Notes: generated from the sequence alone by a model not told the origin. 61,952 nucleotides of DNA from Bacteroidota bacterium (GCA_038746285.1 JBCDKT010000022.1:1-61952), one strand, 5' to 3'. Positions 28,535 through 37,163 are shown, numbered from the stretch's first letter. Numbers and translations: made by a program.

Positions 28535-28554
28535 GGGCGTACGGCCGTACGCCC
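28535..28554. repeat. Perfect 20-bp palindrome
   Basis: GGGCGTACGGCCGTACGCCC is its own reverse complement and lies in the 253-bp gap after the epimerase gene. It may act as a terminator-like cruciform, an operator or part of a dispersed extragenic repeat. No T-tract follows. Confidence 0.6.
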
Positions 28555-28680
28555 TTGCGACGGCGGGGAAGCATTATGGGCTGAGGGTATGAGGGGCCGC
28601 GCGCGCATCGATTTCTATACAAGAGATTTAATTCAAGTTTTTGGGTGCCGATCCTAAATGTGGTCCAGCGCTTGCCGAAG

Positions 28681-28731
28681 ACTATCTAGAGCAGCCAGGA
28701 GCCCCTCCACCGCTGGCCCCAACTAGATAGT
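28681..28731 (+). promoter_or_regulatory. Inverted repeat abutting the start of the sugar transferase gene
   Basis: ACTATCTAG (28681-28689) pairs perfectly with CTAGATAGT (28723-28731), enclosing a second CCAG/CTGG pairing. The right arm ends 4 nt before the ATG at 28736. The surrounding 28600-28735 region is AT-richer than its neighbours and probably contains the promoter. In RNA this would be a hairpin covering the ribosome entry region; in DNA, a dyad operator. Confidence 0.5.
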
Positions 28732-28735
28732 ATTC

Positions 28736-29839
28736 ATGGCTTACCCCCCGATGGACGCGACGGCCACCCTCGGCCCCCCAGCACTCGATGCCGTGACCGT
28801 GACGCGGCGCGCGGAAAGGGTTTCCGAGCCGGTCGCCTCCAGCGCCCTTGTCGGCGTGCCGGTCGTCCGGCCGGCCGGGGCCCGGACCCAGGTCGTGGCG
28901 ACAACCGACCGCGCCGTGATCGAGGCGCTGCCTGCCGGGACCGAGGCCATCGTCAACGGCGCGCGCCTCAACGACGTCCGCTACCTCAACAAGTTTTTCG
29001 AGGCCGTCAACGCAGCCCTGCCCACAGGCGGGACGTTCGCCGGGTGCGTACAGACGTCGGAGCTCCGCAAGCGGGCCGTCTTCGGCGCTCACCCGCGGTG
29101 GATTGCGTGGCTCGTCTACGCGGTCGAGTTCCTCTTCACGCGCGCCTTCCCCAAGCTGAAGCCCACGCAGCGCCTCTACTTCGCCCTCACGAAGGGGCGG
29201 GGCCGTGCCTTCTCGAAGGCCGAGGTGCTGGGCCGGCTCGTCTCGTGCGGGTTTGAGATCGTCGAGCACTACGACAGCGACGACGGCCTCTTCCGCTTCG
29301 TCGTGCGCAAGGAGCGCGCCCCGGCCTTCGACGAGAACCCGTCCTACGGGCCTGTCTTCAAGATGAAGCGCGTCGGGCGCGGCGGGGAGCCGGTCCACGT
29401 CTACAAGCTCCGCACGATGCACCCCTACGCGGAGTACCTCCAGGCCTACCTCTACGCCACCAACAGCCTCGACGAGAAGGGCAAGTTCAGGGACGACTTC
29501 CGCATCACGACCTGGGGCCGCACCTTCCGCAGGCTCTGGATCGACGAGCTGCCGATGCTCCTCAACTGGCTGCGCGGCGACCTCCGACTCGTCGGCGTCC
29601 GCCCGATCTCGGAGCACTACCTGAGCCTCTACCCTGAGGCCCTCGCCGCGCAGCGCTGCCGCCACAAGCCCGGCCTCGTCCCGCCCTTCTACGCCGACCT
29701 CCCGAACGGCTTCGAGGAAGTCCTCGACTCCGAGGCGGCCTACCTGGAGGCCTACGAGCGCGCCCCGGTGCGGACAAACGTGCGCTACTTCGGGCGGGCG
29801 ATGTATAACATCTTCGTCAAGCGCGCCCGCAGCCAGTAG
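28736..29839 (+). CDS. Sugar transferase (phosphoglycosyl-transferase-like) with an atypical N-terminal domain
   Basis: A 367-residue protein. Residues about 200-340 match the bacterial sugar transferase (PglC/WcaJ) catalytic domain: KMKRVGRGGEPVHVYKLRTM, RITTWGRTFRRLWIDELPMLLNWLRGDLRLVGVRPIS, RHKPGLVPPFYADLP. The Asp-Glu pair of IDELP, corresponding to the PGT catalytic dyad, is kept. The usual membrane re-entrant helix before the domain is not evident. Instead residues about 40-200 (VVATTDRAVIEALPAGTEAIVNGARLNDVRYLNKFFEAVNAALPTGG..., EVLGRLVSCGFEIVEHYDSDDGLFRFVVRKE) resemble a degenerate methyltransferase-like fold. It may initiate repeat-unit assembly on undecaprenyl phosphate. It is preceded by an inverted repeat. 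Confidence 0.75.
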   Translation: MAYPPMDATATLGPPALDAVTVTRRAERVSEPVASSALVGVPVVRPAGARTQVVATTDRAVIEALPAGTEAIVNGARLNDVRYLNKFFEAVNAALPTGGTFAGCVQTSELRKRAVFGAHPRWIAWLVYAVEFLFTRAFPKLKPTQRLYFALTKGRGRAFSKAEVLGRLVSCGFEIVEHYDSDDGLFRFVVRKERAPAFDENPSYGPVFKMKRVGRGGEPVHVYKLRTMHPYAEYLQAYLYATNSLDEKGKFRDDFRITTWGRTFRRLWIDELPMLLNWLRGDLRLVGVRPISEHYLSLYPEALAAQRCRHKPGLVPPFYADLPNGFEEVLDSEAAYLEAYERAPVRTNVRYFGRAMYNIFVKRARSQ

Positions 29840-30015
29840 GGTGCCGAAAGGCGTGCCGCGTGGGCTTGTTCGGATGGCAGATAGAGCGATATATTCCTCC
29901 CCCTGCCTGTAAGACAACATGCGGCATGTCTGCCTGGAGTTATCTAATCATGCATAGCCCAGCAGCCACGACCTAGCTCACCCCCGCGCCCGGGCAGGGT
30001 CCACCACCACGCCTC

Positions 30016-30996
30016 ATGCGCTCTCTCCGTCTGCTCACCACCTGGAGCGGCCCCCTGCCCGCCTACCTGCCGCTGTTCCTCAAGACAGCCGCAGGCAACC
30101 CGACCGTCGACTTCGTTTTCGTGGCAGACGCGCCAGCCCCGCCGGAGCTCCCGGCCAACGTGACCTGGGTGGAGCGGGCGTTTCCTGACTTGCTGGCCGA
30201 GATGGGCGCGGCCCTCGGGGTCCGGCTCCCGGCGGGTGACCCGTACAAGATGTGCGACCTGAAGCCCACGTTCGGGGTGACGCTGGCGCACCTCATCGGC
30301 GACGCGGACTTCTGGGGACACATCGACTGTGATCTCGTGCTCGGTGACCTCCGGGCGTCGTTTACGGACGCCGTGCTGGGCGCGCACGACCTCCTGACGC
30401 TGCGCGGCCGGGGGATAATGCACGGCCCGCTCACGGTCTACCGGAACACGGACCCTGTGAACCGGCTCTTCGAGCAGGCTGCCGGCTGGCGCGAGACCCT
30501 CAGCCTGCCTCGCTGCGCCGGGTTCGACGAGACCTGCGGCTGGCGGCGGTGGAAAGGCGAGCCGCGACCCGAAGGCACGCCGGAGTCGATGACGGACGCG
30601 GCCATGCGCGCCGTCGCAGCCGGAGCGGTGTGCTGGTACGACCCCGACCACGTCAAAGAGTCGGCCCCCTACCGGTCGATGGACGTGCGCTGGGAGCAGC
30701 GGGACGGGCTCGGTCGCCTGACGGACGAGCACGCCCGGAGCCTCGCGTTCTACCACCTCCTGTTCGCCAAAGACGACCGGCGCTTCCGCATCCCGACCTG
30801 GCCGCTCGGTGCCGTGCCGGAAGCGTTCACGCTGACGCGGTGGGGTGTGCGGCCAGTTCGCCAGCCCTCGGCCGTGCGCAGTGCCGTGTCGGGCATCTGG
30901 GCGGCTCCGCAGCGCGTCCGGGCGCAGCTTGCCCGGCTCGTCCCGAAGGCCCGCCCAGGATTCGCGCTCGGCGGAGACGAAGACCGAGTCATCTGA
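30016..30996 (+). CDS. DUF6625-like glycosyltransferase
   Basis: A 326-residue protein beginning MRSLRLLTTWSGPLPAYLPLFLKTAAGNPTVDFVFVAD. It carries PYKMCDLKPTFGVTLAHLIGDADFWGHIDCDLVLGDL. The DCD within HIDCDLVLGD looks like the metal-binding DxD of GT-A glycosyltransferases, and KMCDLKP is typical of the DUF6625 family found in capsule loci. Further features are HGPLTVYRNTDPVNRLFEQ, FDETCGW and FYHLLFAKDDRRF. It probably adds a sugar to the surface glycan. It is separated by about 175 bp from the sugar transferase and is likely transcribed from its own promoter in the AT-richer sequence near 29885-29950. Confidence 0.72.
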   Translation: MRSLRLLTTWSGPLPAYLPLFLKTAAGNPTVDFVFVADAPAPPELPANVTWVERAFPDLLAEMGAALGVRLPAGDPYKMCDLKPTFGVTLAHLIGDADFWGHIDCDLVLGDLRASFTDAVLGAHDLLTLRGRGIMHGPLTVYRNTDPVNRLFEQAAGWRETLSLPRCAGFDETCGWRRWKGEPRPEGTPESMTDAAMRAVAAGAVCWYDPDHVKESAPYRSMDVRWEQRDGLGRLTDEHARSLAFYHLLFAKDDRRFRIPTWPLGAVPEAFTLTRWGVRPVRQPSAVRSAVSGIWAAPQRVRAQLARLVPKARPGFALGGDEDRVI

Positions 30997-31020
30997 CCCT
31001 GTAGAGATTTACGATACCAG

Positions 31021-31326
31021 ATGAATACGCTTCAGGAAATCGAGTGCTGGTATTCTTTGCAGTGCGATGGAGATTGGGAGCATACGTATGGCGTGGGCAT
31101 CGGAACGCCTGACAACCCTGGATGGACCGTTACGATCGACCTCCACGAGACAGAACTCGAAGGCGCTCTGTTTGAAGCCCTATGGCAGGGAAACGCAGAT
31201 GAGGATGAGGACTGGTTACAACTCAGGGTCGAGGCTGGACAATTCAAAGGAGCGGGCGATCCATCGAAGCTAGACGTGATTCTCCGGGCGTTCCTCGAAT
31301 GGTCTCGGCAGCATACAGGGACATAG
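31021..31326 (+). CDS. Imm53 family immunity protein (orphan)
   Basis: A 101-residue acidic protein: MNTLQEIECWYSLQCDGDWEHTYGVGIGTPDNPGWTVTIDL, followed by ELEGALFEALW and GAGDPSKLDVILRAFLEW. The W-Y-x-x-Q-C-D-G-D-W-E-H core and D-N-P-G-W are signatures of immunity protein 53, which neutralises polymorphic/contact-dependent toxins. No toxin gene is adjacent. It may be an orphan immunity gene protecting from neighbours' toxins or a remnant of a toxin cassette. Its 3' end lies just upstream of a small hypothetical gene. Base composition is lower in G+C than the flanking polysaccharide genes, consistent with recent gain. Confidence 0.85.
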   Translation: MNTLQEIECWYSLQCDGDWEHTYGVGIGTPDNPGWTVTIDLHETELEGALFEALWQGNADEDEDWLQLRVEAGQFKGAGDPSKLDVILRAFLEWSRQHTGT

Positions 31327-31358
31327 CCGTCCGTACCAAGCAGAACAACACTGACGTG

Positions 31359-31598
31359 ATGGAATCGCTAGGACCGAACGACCTCAACGAGGGACACTAC
31401 TTCGAACTCATGGACCGAGCCAGCGTGTTCGCCAGCATCTTCGAGGATCACGTCGCGGCGCACCCTGTCGTCGAGGCAGACGAATGCCTCGGTGAGTTGG
31501 TCGAGCGGGCGCGGGAGCTGCACGGTGAGATTTATCAGCGAGCGGGTACCCTGTGGGGCGCGCAGTGTGAGGACCCACCGACAAGCAGCAGCGCGTAG
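31359..31598 (+). CDS. Small hypothetical acidic protein
   Basis: A 79-residue protein (MESLGPNDLNEGHYFELMDRASVFASIFEDHVAAHP...) predicted to be mostly helical, with no signal peptide and no recognised domain. ATG 31359 lies 32 nt after the Imm53 stop; an upstream in-frame start at 31299 would overlap Imm53 and adds sequence without similarity to anything known. It is co-directional with Imm53 and could be a second immunity-type or accessory gene. Confidence 0.5.
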   Translation: MESLGPNDLNEGHYFELMDRASVFASIFEDHVAAHPVVEADECLGELVERARELHGEIYQRAGTLWGAQCEDPPTSSSA

Positions 31599-31604
31599 CG
31601 TCAG

Positions 31605-33326
31605 TCAGTACCGCACGCTGCGGAAGGGGAGGCCCCAGCGGACGAGCGCCGACGGGGCGACGTAGCGGTAGAGGCCGGTCTCCTCATCGCTGATTGACTC
31701 GAAGCGGAGGCTGGCCGCGAGGAAGAGGCCGGGCAGGAGTTCGTAGCCGCCTTCGACCTCCAGCAGCAGTTCGTCGCGGCGGACGCCCTGGAGGAGGCGG
31801 ACGCCGAAGTCGCGCGGCCGGTCCTCGTCGTAGGAGCGCCGGGGGTCGCCGCCGAAGTTCTGGGCCTCCGTGTCGCGCCCGCGCCGCGTGTAGGCCCCGC
31901 TCAGCGCGAGCCGGACCTGCGGGTGCGGCCGGTAGCGGAGGAAGAGCGCCGCGTCCCACAGGTTCTGCCCGGCGGCGAACCCGAGCGGGTCGTTGTAGTG
32001 GGTGTAGTTACCGTCGGTGTGGTGGCTGTAGGTGTAGGGCCGGACGCGGGCGACCTCGGCGCGCACGTCGAGGTTCTCGACCGGCAGGTCGGCGAGGGCC
32101 AGGCCGAGCAGGAAGCCCCACTTGTTGCTCCACGCGCGGCGGCTGGAGAACAGCTCGCGTGCCTGGAACTCGGTCAGCAGCACCTGCCCGTAGGGCCGGA
32201 CCCCCGGCCGAACCGTCCACGCCGCCCCAGCCCCGACCGAGAGGTTGCCCCGGAAGTTGTAGTCCTTCTCGACCTGGTGGTAGAAGATGACCGGGTTGAG
32301 GAACGACACGTCGTACGCCGAGCGCCCGCTGAGCGTGTCCGGGAGGAAGATCACGCTCTCGAAGAGCTCGATCTGGAGCCGGTCGGTGACGCTGAGCGCG
32401 AGCTTGTGGAAGGCTCCGTACTTGCGCGGCAGCGCCCGGTCGCGGTCGGGGAAGACGGACTGCGCGTCCATCGCGGCGAAGAGGTTGGTGTACTGGAGCC
32501 GCCAGACCGTCGTGCGGAGCTGGAGCTGGTCGTAGACCGGCGCGAAGTCGGAGAGCCAGAGGCTGCCTGTGCCGGCCCCCCAGCGGTTGCGGTCGCGCCC
32601 GAAGCGGGCCTCGAAGTGCCGGCTGCGGAACCCGACGACGCCCATCGCGCGCCCGAAGTCGTAGGTGCCCTCGACGCGGCTGCCGGTCTCGAGCGGGAGG
32701 AAGCGGACGACGCGCTCGCGCGGGGCCGTGCTGTTCTCGATCTGGGGCCGGACGGGCCGCGCCTGCGTCTCCTCGATCCGCGACTCGAAGAAGACCGGCC
32801 CGACGTGGCCCGAGGCGCGCACGGCGCGGGTGTTCTGCCAGGTCGTGGTCGTGCCCGGCCGCGTTTCGCTCGCCGTCTGCCGGGCGCGCCCGGCCGTCAG
32901 GTAGGCCGCCGGGTTGAGCTGGAAGGCGTAGCCCTCGCCCGCGACCGAAAGTAGGTCCTGGCCGTTGCGGTAGAGCCCCGCCCAGCCGCGCACGGCCTGG
33001 GCACCGGGGCCGGGGCGCTCGCCGCGGAAGCGCGCGAGGAGCACCCGGTCTACGGCGCTGAGGTCGCCGGCGCGGAGGGCGAGCGAGTCGAGGGCGCGCT
33101 GGGCGTCGTAGGCCGAGAGCGGCTGGCTCAGCAGGGCGAGACCACCGAGGCGGCCGAGCGTCTGCTGGCGAAGCAGAAACTCGGAGACCTGGTCGCCGAT
33201 CTGGAGAAGGCCGTCGCGCTGGGCGATGGCCTCGGGCGACAGCGCGAGGGCGAGTCCGGACAAGACGAGCCGGAGGCAGGAGAGGCGGAGGCGGGACATG
33301 AGGCGGGCGCGAAAGAGCTTTCGCAA
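31605..33326 (-). CDS. Wzi-like capsule assembly outer-membrane protein
   Basis: A 573-residue protein with a signal peptide (LRLVLSGLALALSPEAIAQ) followed by a repeat of amphipathic beta strands ending in an aromatic-containing strand (LVRWGLPFRSVRY), as in outer-membrane barrels. Motifs resembling the capsule-assembly Wzi family are SRHFEARFGRDRNRWGAGTGSLWLSDFAPVYDQLQL, GAFHKLALSVTDRLQIELFESVIF, FLNPVIFYHQVEKDYN and YTYSHHTDGNYTHYNDPLGFAAGQN. Wzi-type proteins help attach or export capsule at the cell surface. ATG at 33302 is an alternative start giving a more conventional signal peptide. It is transcribed divergently from the CysQ gene and lies within the polysaccharide region. Confidence 0.85.
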   Translation of the reverse strand: MRKLFRARLMSRLRLSCLRLVLSGLALALSPEAIAQRDGLLQIGDQVSEFLLRQQTLGRLGGLALLSQPLSAYDAQRALDSLALRAGDLSAVDRVLLARFRGERPGPGAQAVRGWAGLYRNGQDLLSVAGEGYAFQLNPAAYLTAGRARQTASETRPGTTTTWQNTRAVRASGHVGPVFFESRIEETQARPVRPQIENSTAPRERVVRFLPLETGSRVEGTYDFGRAMGVVGFRSRHFEARFGRDRNRWGAGTGSLWLSDFAPVYDQLQLRTTVWRLQYTNLFAAMDAQSVFPDRDRALPRKYGAFHKLALSVTDRLQIELFESVIFLPDTLSGRSAYDVSFLNPVIFYHQVEKDYNFRGNLSVGAGAAWTVRPGVRPYGQVLLTEFQARELFSSRRAWSNKWGFLLGLALADLPVENLDVRAEVARVRPYTYSHHTDGNYTHYNDPLGFAAGQNLWDAALFLRYRPHPQVRLALSGAYTRRGRDTEAQNFGGDPRRSYDEDRPRDFGVRLLQGVRRDELLLEVEGGYELLPGLFLAASLRFESISDEETGLYRYVAPSALVRWGLPFRSVRY

Positions 33327-33404
33327 GAACTTACCCTACCCTTATCGGCCAGGCGTGCTATTCTGCTTAACCCCTTTGCCTCCCCCTGATCCCGCTCGCC
33401 CTCC

Positions 33405-34193
33405 ATGCTCGACCGTGTCCGCCAGATCGCCGAAGAAGCCGGCCGCAAGATCCTCGACCACTACGCCGACGAGATTCCCGTCGACTACAAGGCCGACGAC
33501 TCGCCGCTGACCCAGGCCGACCGCGCCGCGCACCACCTGATCGTGGAGCGGCTGCGCGCCGCCTTCCCCGACGTGCCGGTGCTCTCCGAGGAGTCCGAGC
33601 CGGGCGAGATCGCCGACCGCCGGAGCTGGACGCGCTTCTGGCTCGTCGACCCGCTCGACGGGACGAAGGAGTTCATCAAGAAGACGGGCCAGTTCACGGT
33701 CAACATCGCGCTGATCGAGGACGGCGAGGCCGTGCAGGGCGTGGTCCACGTCCCGGCGCAGAAGGTGACCTACTTCGCCGAGCGCGGGGCCGGGGCCTTC
33801 CGCCAAAACGGCGACGGCGAGCCGCAGCGGATCGAGGTCCGCCAGGCGGCACCGAAGGAGCTGACGGTCGTCGCGAGCCGGGACCACGCGGGGCCGGAGG
33901 TCGCGGCGATCCTGGCGAAGATGGCAGACGCCGGCGTCGAGGTCGAGTCGGCGTCGATGGGGAGCTCGCTCAAGTTCTGCCTCGTCGCCGAGGGCGCGGC
34001 CGACCTCTACCCGCGCACCGTCCCGACGATGGAGTGGGACACGGCGGCGGCGCAGTGCATTGTCGAGACCGCCGGCGGGCAGGTGACCACGCTCGACGGG
34101 ATCCGGCTCAGCTACAACAAGGAGGACCTCCGCAACCCGTCGATCATGACCGCCGGCGACCCGTCGCTCGACTGGAACCAGTATCTCGGCTAG
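33405..34193 (+). CDS. cysQ: 3'(2'),5'-bisphosphate nucleotidase CysQ
   Basis: A 262-residue Mg-dependent, lithium-sensitive phosphatase of the IMPase superfamily that hydrolyses PAP (and PAPS) to AMP. Metal-site motifs are all visible: LSEESEPGE (about 64-72), FWLVDPLDGTKEFIKKTGQFTVNIALIE (about 81-108) and TMEWDTAAAQCIVETAGG (about 207-224). KEFIKKTGQFTVNIALI marks CysQ rather than inositol monophosphatase. PAP is the inhibitory by-product of sulfotransferases, so the gene fits beside the sulfated-polysaccharide locus with its two sulfotransferases and the PAPS synthetase at 49107. Confidence 0.93.
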   Translation: MLDRVRQIAEEAGRKILDHYADEIPVDYKADDSPLTQADRAAHHLIVERLRAAFPDVPVLSEESEPGEIADRRSWTRFWLVDPLDGTKEFIKKTGQFTVNIALIEDGEAVQGVVHVPAQKVTYFAERGAGAFRQNGDGEPQRIEVRQAAPKELTVVASRDHAGPEVAAILAKMADAGVEVESASMGSSLKFCLVAEGAADLYPRTVPTMEWDTAAAQCIVETAGGQVTTLDGIRLSYNKEDLRNPSIMTAGDPSLDWNQYLG

Positions 34194-34277
34194 GCGCTAT
34201 CTCGGCCAGGTGCTTGGCTTCTCGCCCGTAGCCGCCGATATCCGAGCCATGTCTGCGGACCTCCCGACTCTCGACCC

Positions 34278-36074
34278 GTGACCCCCGACGCGACCGTCCT
34301 CGGCTGGGAGGCGTGGTACACCCTCGGCGCGCTCGTCGTGATGACGGCGGGCCTCGGCGCCAACGTCGCCCGGCCGGACCTCGTGCTCCTCGGCACGCTC
34401 GGGCTGCTGCTGCTGGCCGGGGTCGTCTCGCCGGCCGACGCCTTCTACGGCCTCTCGAACCCGGCGGTCGTGACGGTCGGCGCGCTCTTCGTCGTCGCGG
34501 CGGGCGTCGAGCGGACGCGGGCGCTCGCGTTCCTCGACCGGCTGCTCTCGGCGCGGAGCCGGGGCAAGGCCGGCGGCATCCTCGCCCGCGTGATGCCGAT
34601 GACGTCGGTGCTCTCGGGGTTCCTGAACAACACGCCCGTCGTGGCGATGCTCATCCCGCGCCTCGAAGAGTGGGGCCGGCAGCGCGGCGTCCCCGCCTCG
34701 AAGCTCCTCATCCCGCTCTCGTACGCCGCCATCCTCGGCGGGATGCTGACGCTCGTCGGAGCCTCGACGAACGTCGTCGTCCACGGCCTGCTGCTGGCCG
34801 AGGGGCTGCCGGGGTTCAACATGTTCGACTTCGCGTGGATCGGCGTGCCGGCCGTCGCAATCGTCGCCACCTACTTCGTCCTGATCGGACACCGGACGCT
34901 CCCGGCGACGGGCGGCGGCGAAGGCCGCCGGGCCCAGCTCCGCGACTACCACTTCGACGTGCGCGTCTCGGGCGGGGCACCGTTCGCCGGCAGGACGATT
35001 GAGGAGGCCGAGCTGCGGACGCTCGGCGGCGCCTACCTTGCCCACCTCCGGCGCGGCGACCGCATCATCGCGGCCAGCCCTGAAGAGGTGCTGGAGGCGG
35101 GCGACGTGCTCACGTTCGTCGGCGACGCGGGCGTGCTCGACGAACTGCTGAAACGGCCGGGGCTGGAGCGCAAGGTGTCGGCCGTCGAGACCCAGGACCG
35201 GCTGCGCGACCCGCACGACCTCACGCTCTACGAGGCCGTCATCTCGACCGCGTCAGTCCTGGTCGGGCGGACGCTGAAAGAGACCGGGTTCCGCGAGCGC
35301 TACCGGGGCGTCGTCCTCGCCATCCACCGCCGCGACGAGCGCATCTCGGGCTCGCTCGGCCAGACCCCGCTCAAGGCCGGCGATCTGCTTCTGATCGAGG
35401 GGGGGCCGTACTTCGATCACTACGATGCGCCGGGCCGGGAGGAGTTCTACTACGTCGCGCCCGTCCAGCAGCGCGTCGAGAAAGCGAGCCGCCGCGCGCC
35501 GATTGCCCTGGGGATCCTGCTCGGGATGGTGGCAGTGGCGACGACGGGGATCGTGCCGCTGACGGTGGCGGCGTTCTCGGCGGCGCTCGGCATGGTGGTC
35601 GTCGGCTGCGTCACCGGGCCGGGGGCGCGGCAGGCCATCGACCTGTCGGTGCTGCTCGTGATCGCCGGGGCACTCGGGATTGGCAAGGCCGTCGAGTCGA
35701 CGGGGCTGGCGGCGGCGGCGGCGCAGTTCGTCACGGGCGTCGCCGCCGGCTCCGGGCCGCTCGTCGCGCTCGTCCTGATCTACGTCACGGCAAACGTCCT
35801 CTCCGAGCTGATCACCAACAAGGCCTCGGCCGTGCTCGTGTTTCCCGTCGCCCTCTCCGTCGCCCTCGAAATCGGGGCCGACCCCAAAGCCTTCGCCCTC
35901 GCCGTCACGATTGGTGCGGCGGCGAGCTTCCTGACGCCCATCGGCTACCAGACCAACCTGATGGTGATGGGGCCGGGCGGCTACCGCTACACAGACTACG
36001 CGAAAGCCGGCTTCCCCGTCTCGCTGACCGTCGCCACGATCGCCATCAGCATTATCAACCTCATCTGGTTGTAG
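34278..36074 (+). CDS. SLC13/DASS permease with RCK_C domains, probable sulfate transporter
   Basis: A 598-residue inner-membrane transporter from GTG 34278. There are two transmembrane halves (about 10-205 and 395-598) separated by a cytosolic part with two TrkA-C/RCK_C domains (FDVRVSGGAPFAGRTIEEAELRTLGGAYLAHLRRGDRII... and LVGRTLKETGFRERYRGVVLAIHRRDERI...). SLC13 signatures are GFLNNTPVVAMLIPRLEEW, YAAILGGMLTLVGASTNVVVHGLLL, ELITNKASAVLVFPVALSVA and TPIGYQTNLMVMGPGGYRYTDYAKAGFP. Proteins with this layout are often annotated as sulfate transporters. The adjacent cysQ supports sulfate as substrate; other oxyanions or dicarboxylates remain possible. Confidence 0.88.
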   Translation: MTPDATVLGWEAWYTLGALVVMTAGLGANVARPDLVLLGTLGLLLLAGVVSPADAFYGLSNPAVVTVGALFVVAAGVERTRALAFLDRLLSARSRGKAGGILARVMPMTSVLSGFLNNTPVVAMLIPRLEEWGRQRGVPASKLLIPLSYAAILGGMLTLVGASTNVVVHGLLLAEGLPGFNMFDFAWIGVPAVAIVATYFVLIGHRTLPATGGGEGRRAQLRDYHFDVRVSGGAPFAGRTIEEAELRTLGGAYLAHLRRGDRIIAASPEEVLEAGDVLTFVGDAGVLDELLKRPGLERKVSAVETQDRLRDPHDLTLYEAVISTASVLVGRTLKETGFRERYRGVVLAIHRRDERISGSLGQTPLKAGDLLLIEGGPYFDHYDAPGREEFYYVAPVQQRVEKASRRAPIALGILLGMVAVATTGIVPLTVAAFSAALGMVVVGCVTGPGARQAIDLSVLLVIAGALGIGKAVESTGLAAAAAQFVTGVAAGSGPLVALVLIYVTANVLSELITNKASAVLVFPVALSVALEIGADPKAFALAVTIGAAASFLTPIGYQTNLMVMGPGGYRYTDYAKAGFPVSLTVATIAISIINLIWL

Positions 36075-36131
36075 GGACCCGGCGCATCGGGGTATGCTTG
36101 CGTTATCATGGTCGGCCCCTACGCCCCAACC

Positions 36132-37163
36132 ATGACGCCCTCCGCCACCGACATCCAGGCCGCGCTCGACGCCAAGGCCAAGCCGCCCGGCGCGCTCGGC
36201 CGCCTTGACCCCCTCGCAGCGCGCGTGGCCGCCGTCCAGGGCACGCTCCAGCCTGACCCCGATCCAGCCCGCGTGGTCGTCTTCGCCGCCGACCACGGCG
36301 TCGCCGCCGACGGGGTGAGCGCCTACCCCGCCGCCGTCACGCCCGCGATGGCGCGGACGATAGCGGCGGGCGGCGCGGCCGTCTCCGTCCTTGCCCGGAG
36401 TTGCGGAGCCTCGGTCGAGGTCGTCGACGTGGGCATCGACGCAGACCTCGCGGACGCGCCGGGCATCGTCCACGCGAAGGGGGCGCGGGGGACGAAGAAT
36501 CTGGCGCGGGGGCCGGCGATGACAGAGGCCGAGTGTGCGGCGGCCTGGAGGTCAGGAGCCGATGCGGCGCGGCGGGCAGCAGACGCCGGGGCGCGAACAC
36601 TCGTGCCGGGCGAAGTCGGGATCGGTAACACGACGGCGGCGGCGGCCGTGCTTGCGGCGCTTTTCGGCTGGAAGCCCGAGGAAGCCATCGGGCGCGGGAC
36701 GGGCGTAGACGACGCGGGGCTCGCCCGGAAGGCAGAGGCCGTCTGCGCGGGGCTGGCACGCGTCCCGGACGAGGCAGGACCGAAAGGCGTGCTCCGGCAC
36801 GTCGGCGGGCTCGAGATCGCGGCGATGGCGGGTGCATTTGCGATAGCTCCTGCGCTCGGCCTCGTCGCTGTCGTGGACGGGTTCGTCGCGACGGCCGCGG
36901 CAGCGGTCGCGGTCCGGCACGACCCCGCCGTGGCGGGGCACCTCGTCGCGGGCCACGTCTCGGCCGAGGCCGCCCACCGGCGGGCGCTCGCCGCCCTCGA
37001 CCTGGAGCCGGTCCTCGACCTCGGGATGCGCCTCGGCGAGGGAACCGGCGGCGTCCTCGCACTCCCCATTCTCCGCGCCGCCTGCGCCGTCCTCTGCGAG
37101 ATGGCGACGCTCGACGAAGCCCTCGCGCTTGGCGCACCCGCTTCTGAACCCACAGCCTCGTGA
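36132..37163 (+). CDS. cobT: Nicotinate-nucleotide--dimethylbenzimidazole phosphoribosyltransferase
   Basis: A 343-residue enzyme that activates the lower ligand of cobalamin by making alpha-ribazole 5'-phosphate. Diagnostic segments are KPPGALGRLDPLAARVAAVQG, VVVFAADHGVAADGVSAYP, AGGAAVSVLAR, GEVGIGNTTAAAAVLAALFG, GRGTGVDDAGLARK, GGLEIAAMAGAF, VVDGFVATAAAAVAV, GHVSAEAAHRRAL and LDLGMRLGEGTGGVLALP, the last containing the general-base Glu. ATG 36132 is preferred to an upstream ATG at 36108. The gene is chained by a GTGA overlap to cobS and starts a four-gene cobalamin set. Confidence 0.95.
   Translation: MTPSATDIQAALDAKAKPPGALGRLDPLAARVAAVQGTLQPDPDPARVVVFAADHGVAADGVSAYPAAVTPAMARTIAAGGAAVSVLARSCGASVEVVDVGIDADLADAPGIVHAKGARGTKNLARGPAMTEAECAAAWRSGADAARRAADAGARTLVPGEVGIGNTTAAAAVLAALFGWKPEEAIGRGTGVDDAGLARKAEAVCAGLARVPDEAGPKGVLRHVGGLEIAAMAGAFAIAPALGLVAVVDGFVATAAAAVAVRHDPAVAGHLVAGHVSAEAAHRRALAALDLEPVLDLGMRLGEGTGGVLALPILRAACAVLCEMATLDEALALGAPASEPTAS

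Noticed and set aside
36075-36131. Cobalamin riboswitch ahead of cobT
   Set aside because: Only 57 bp separate cobT from the permease gene and no B12-box-like sequence was seen.
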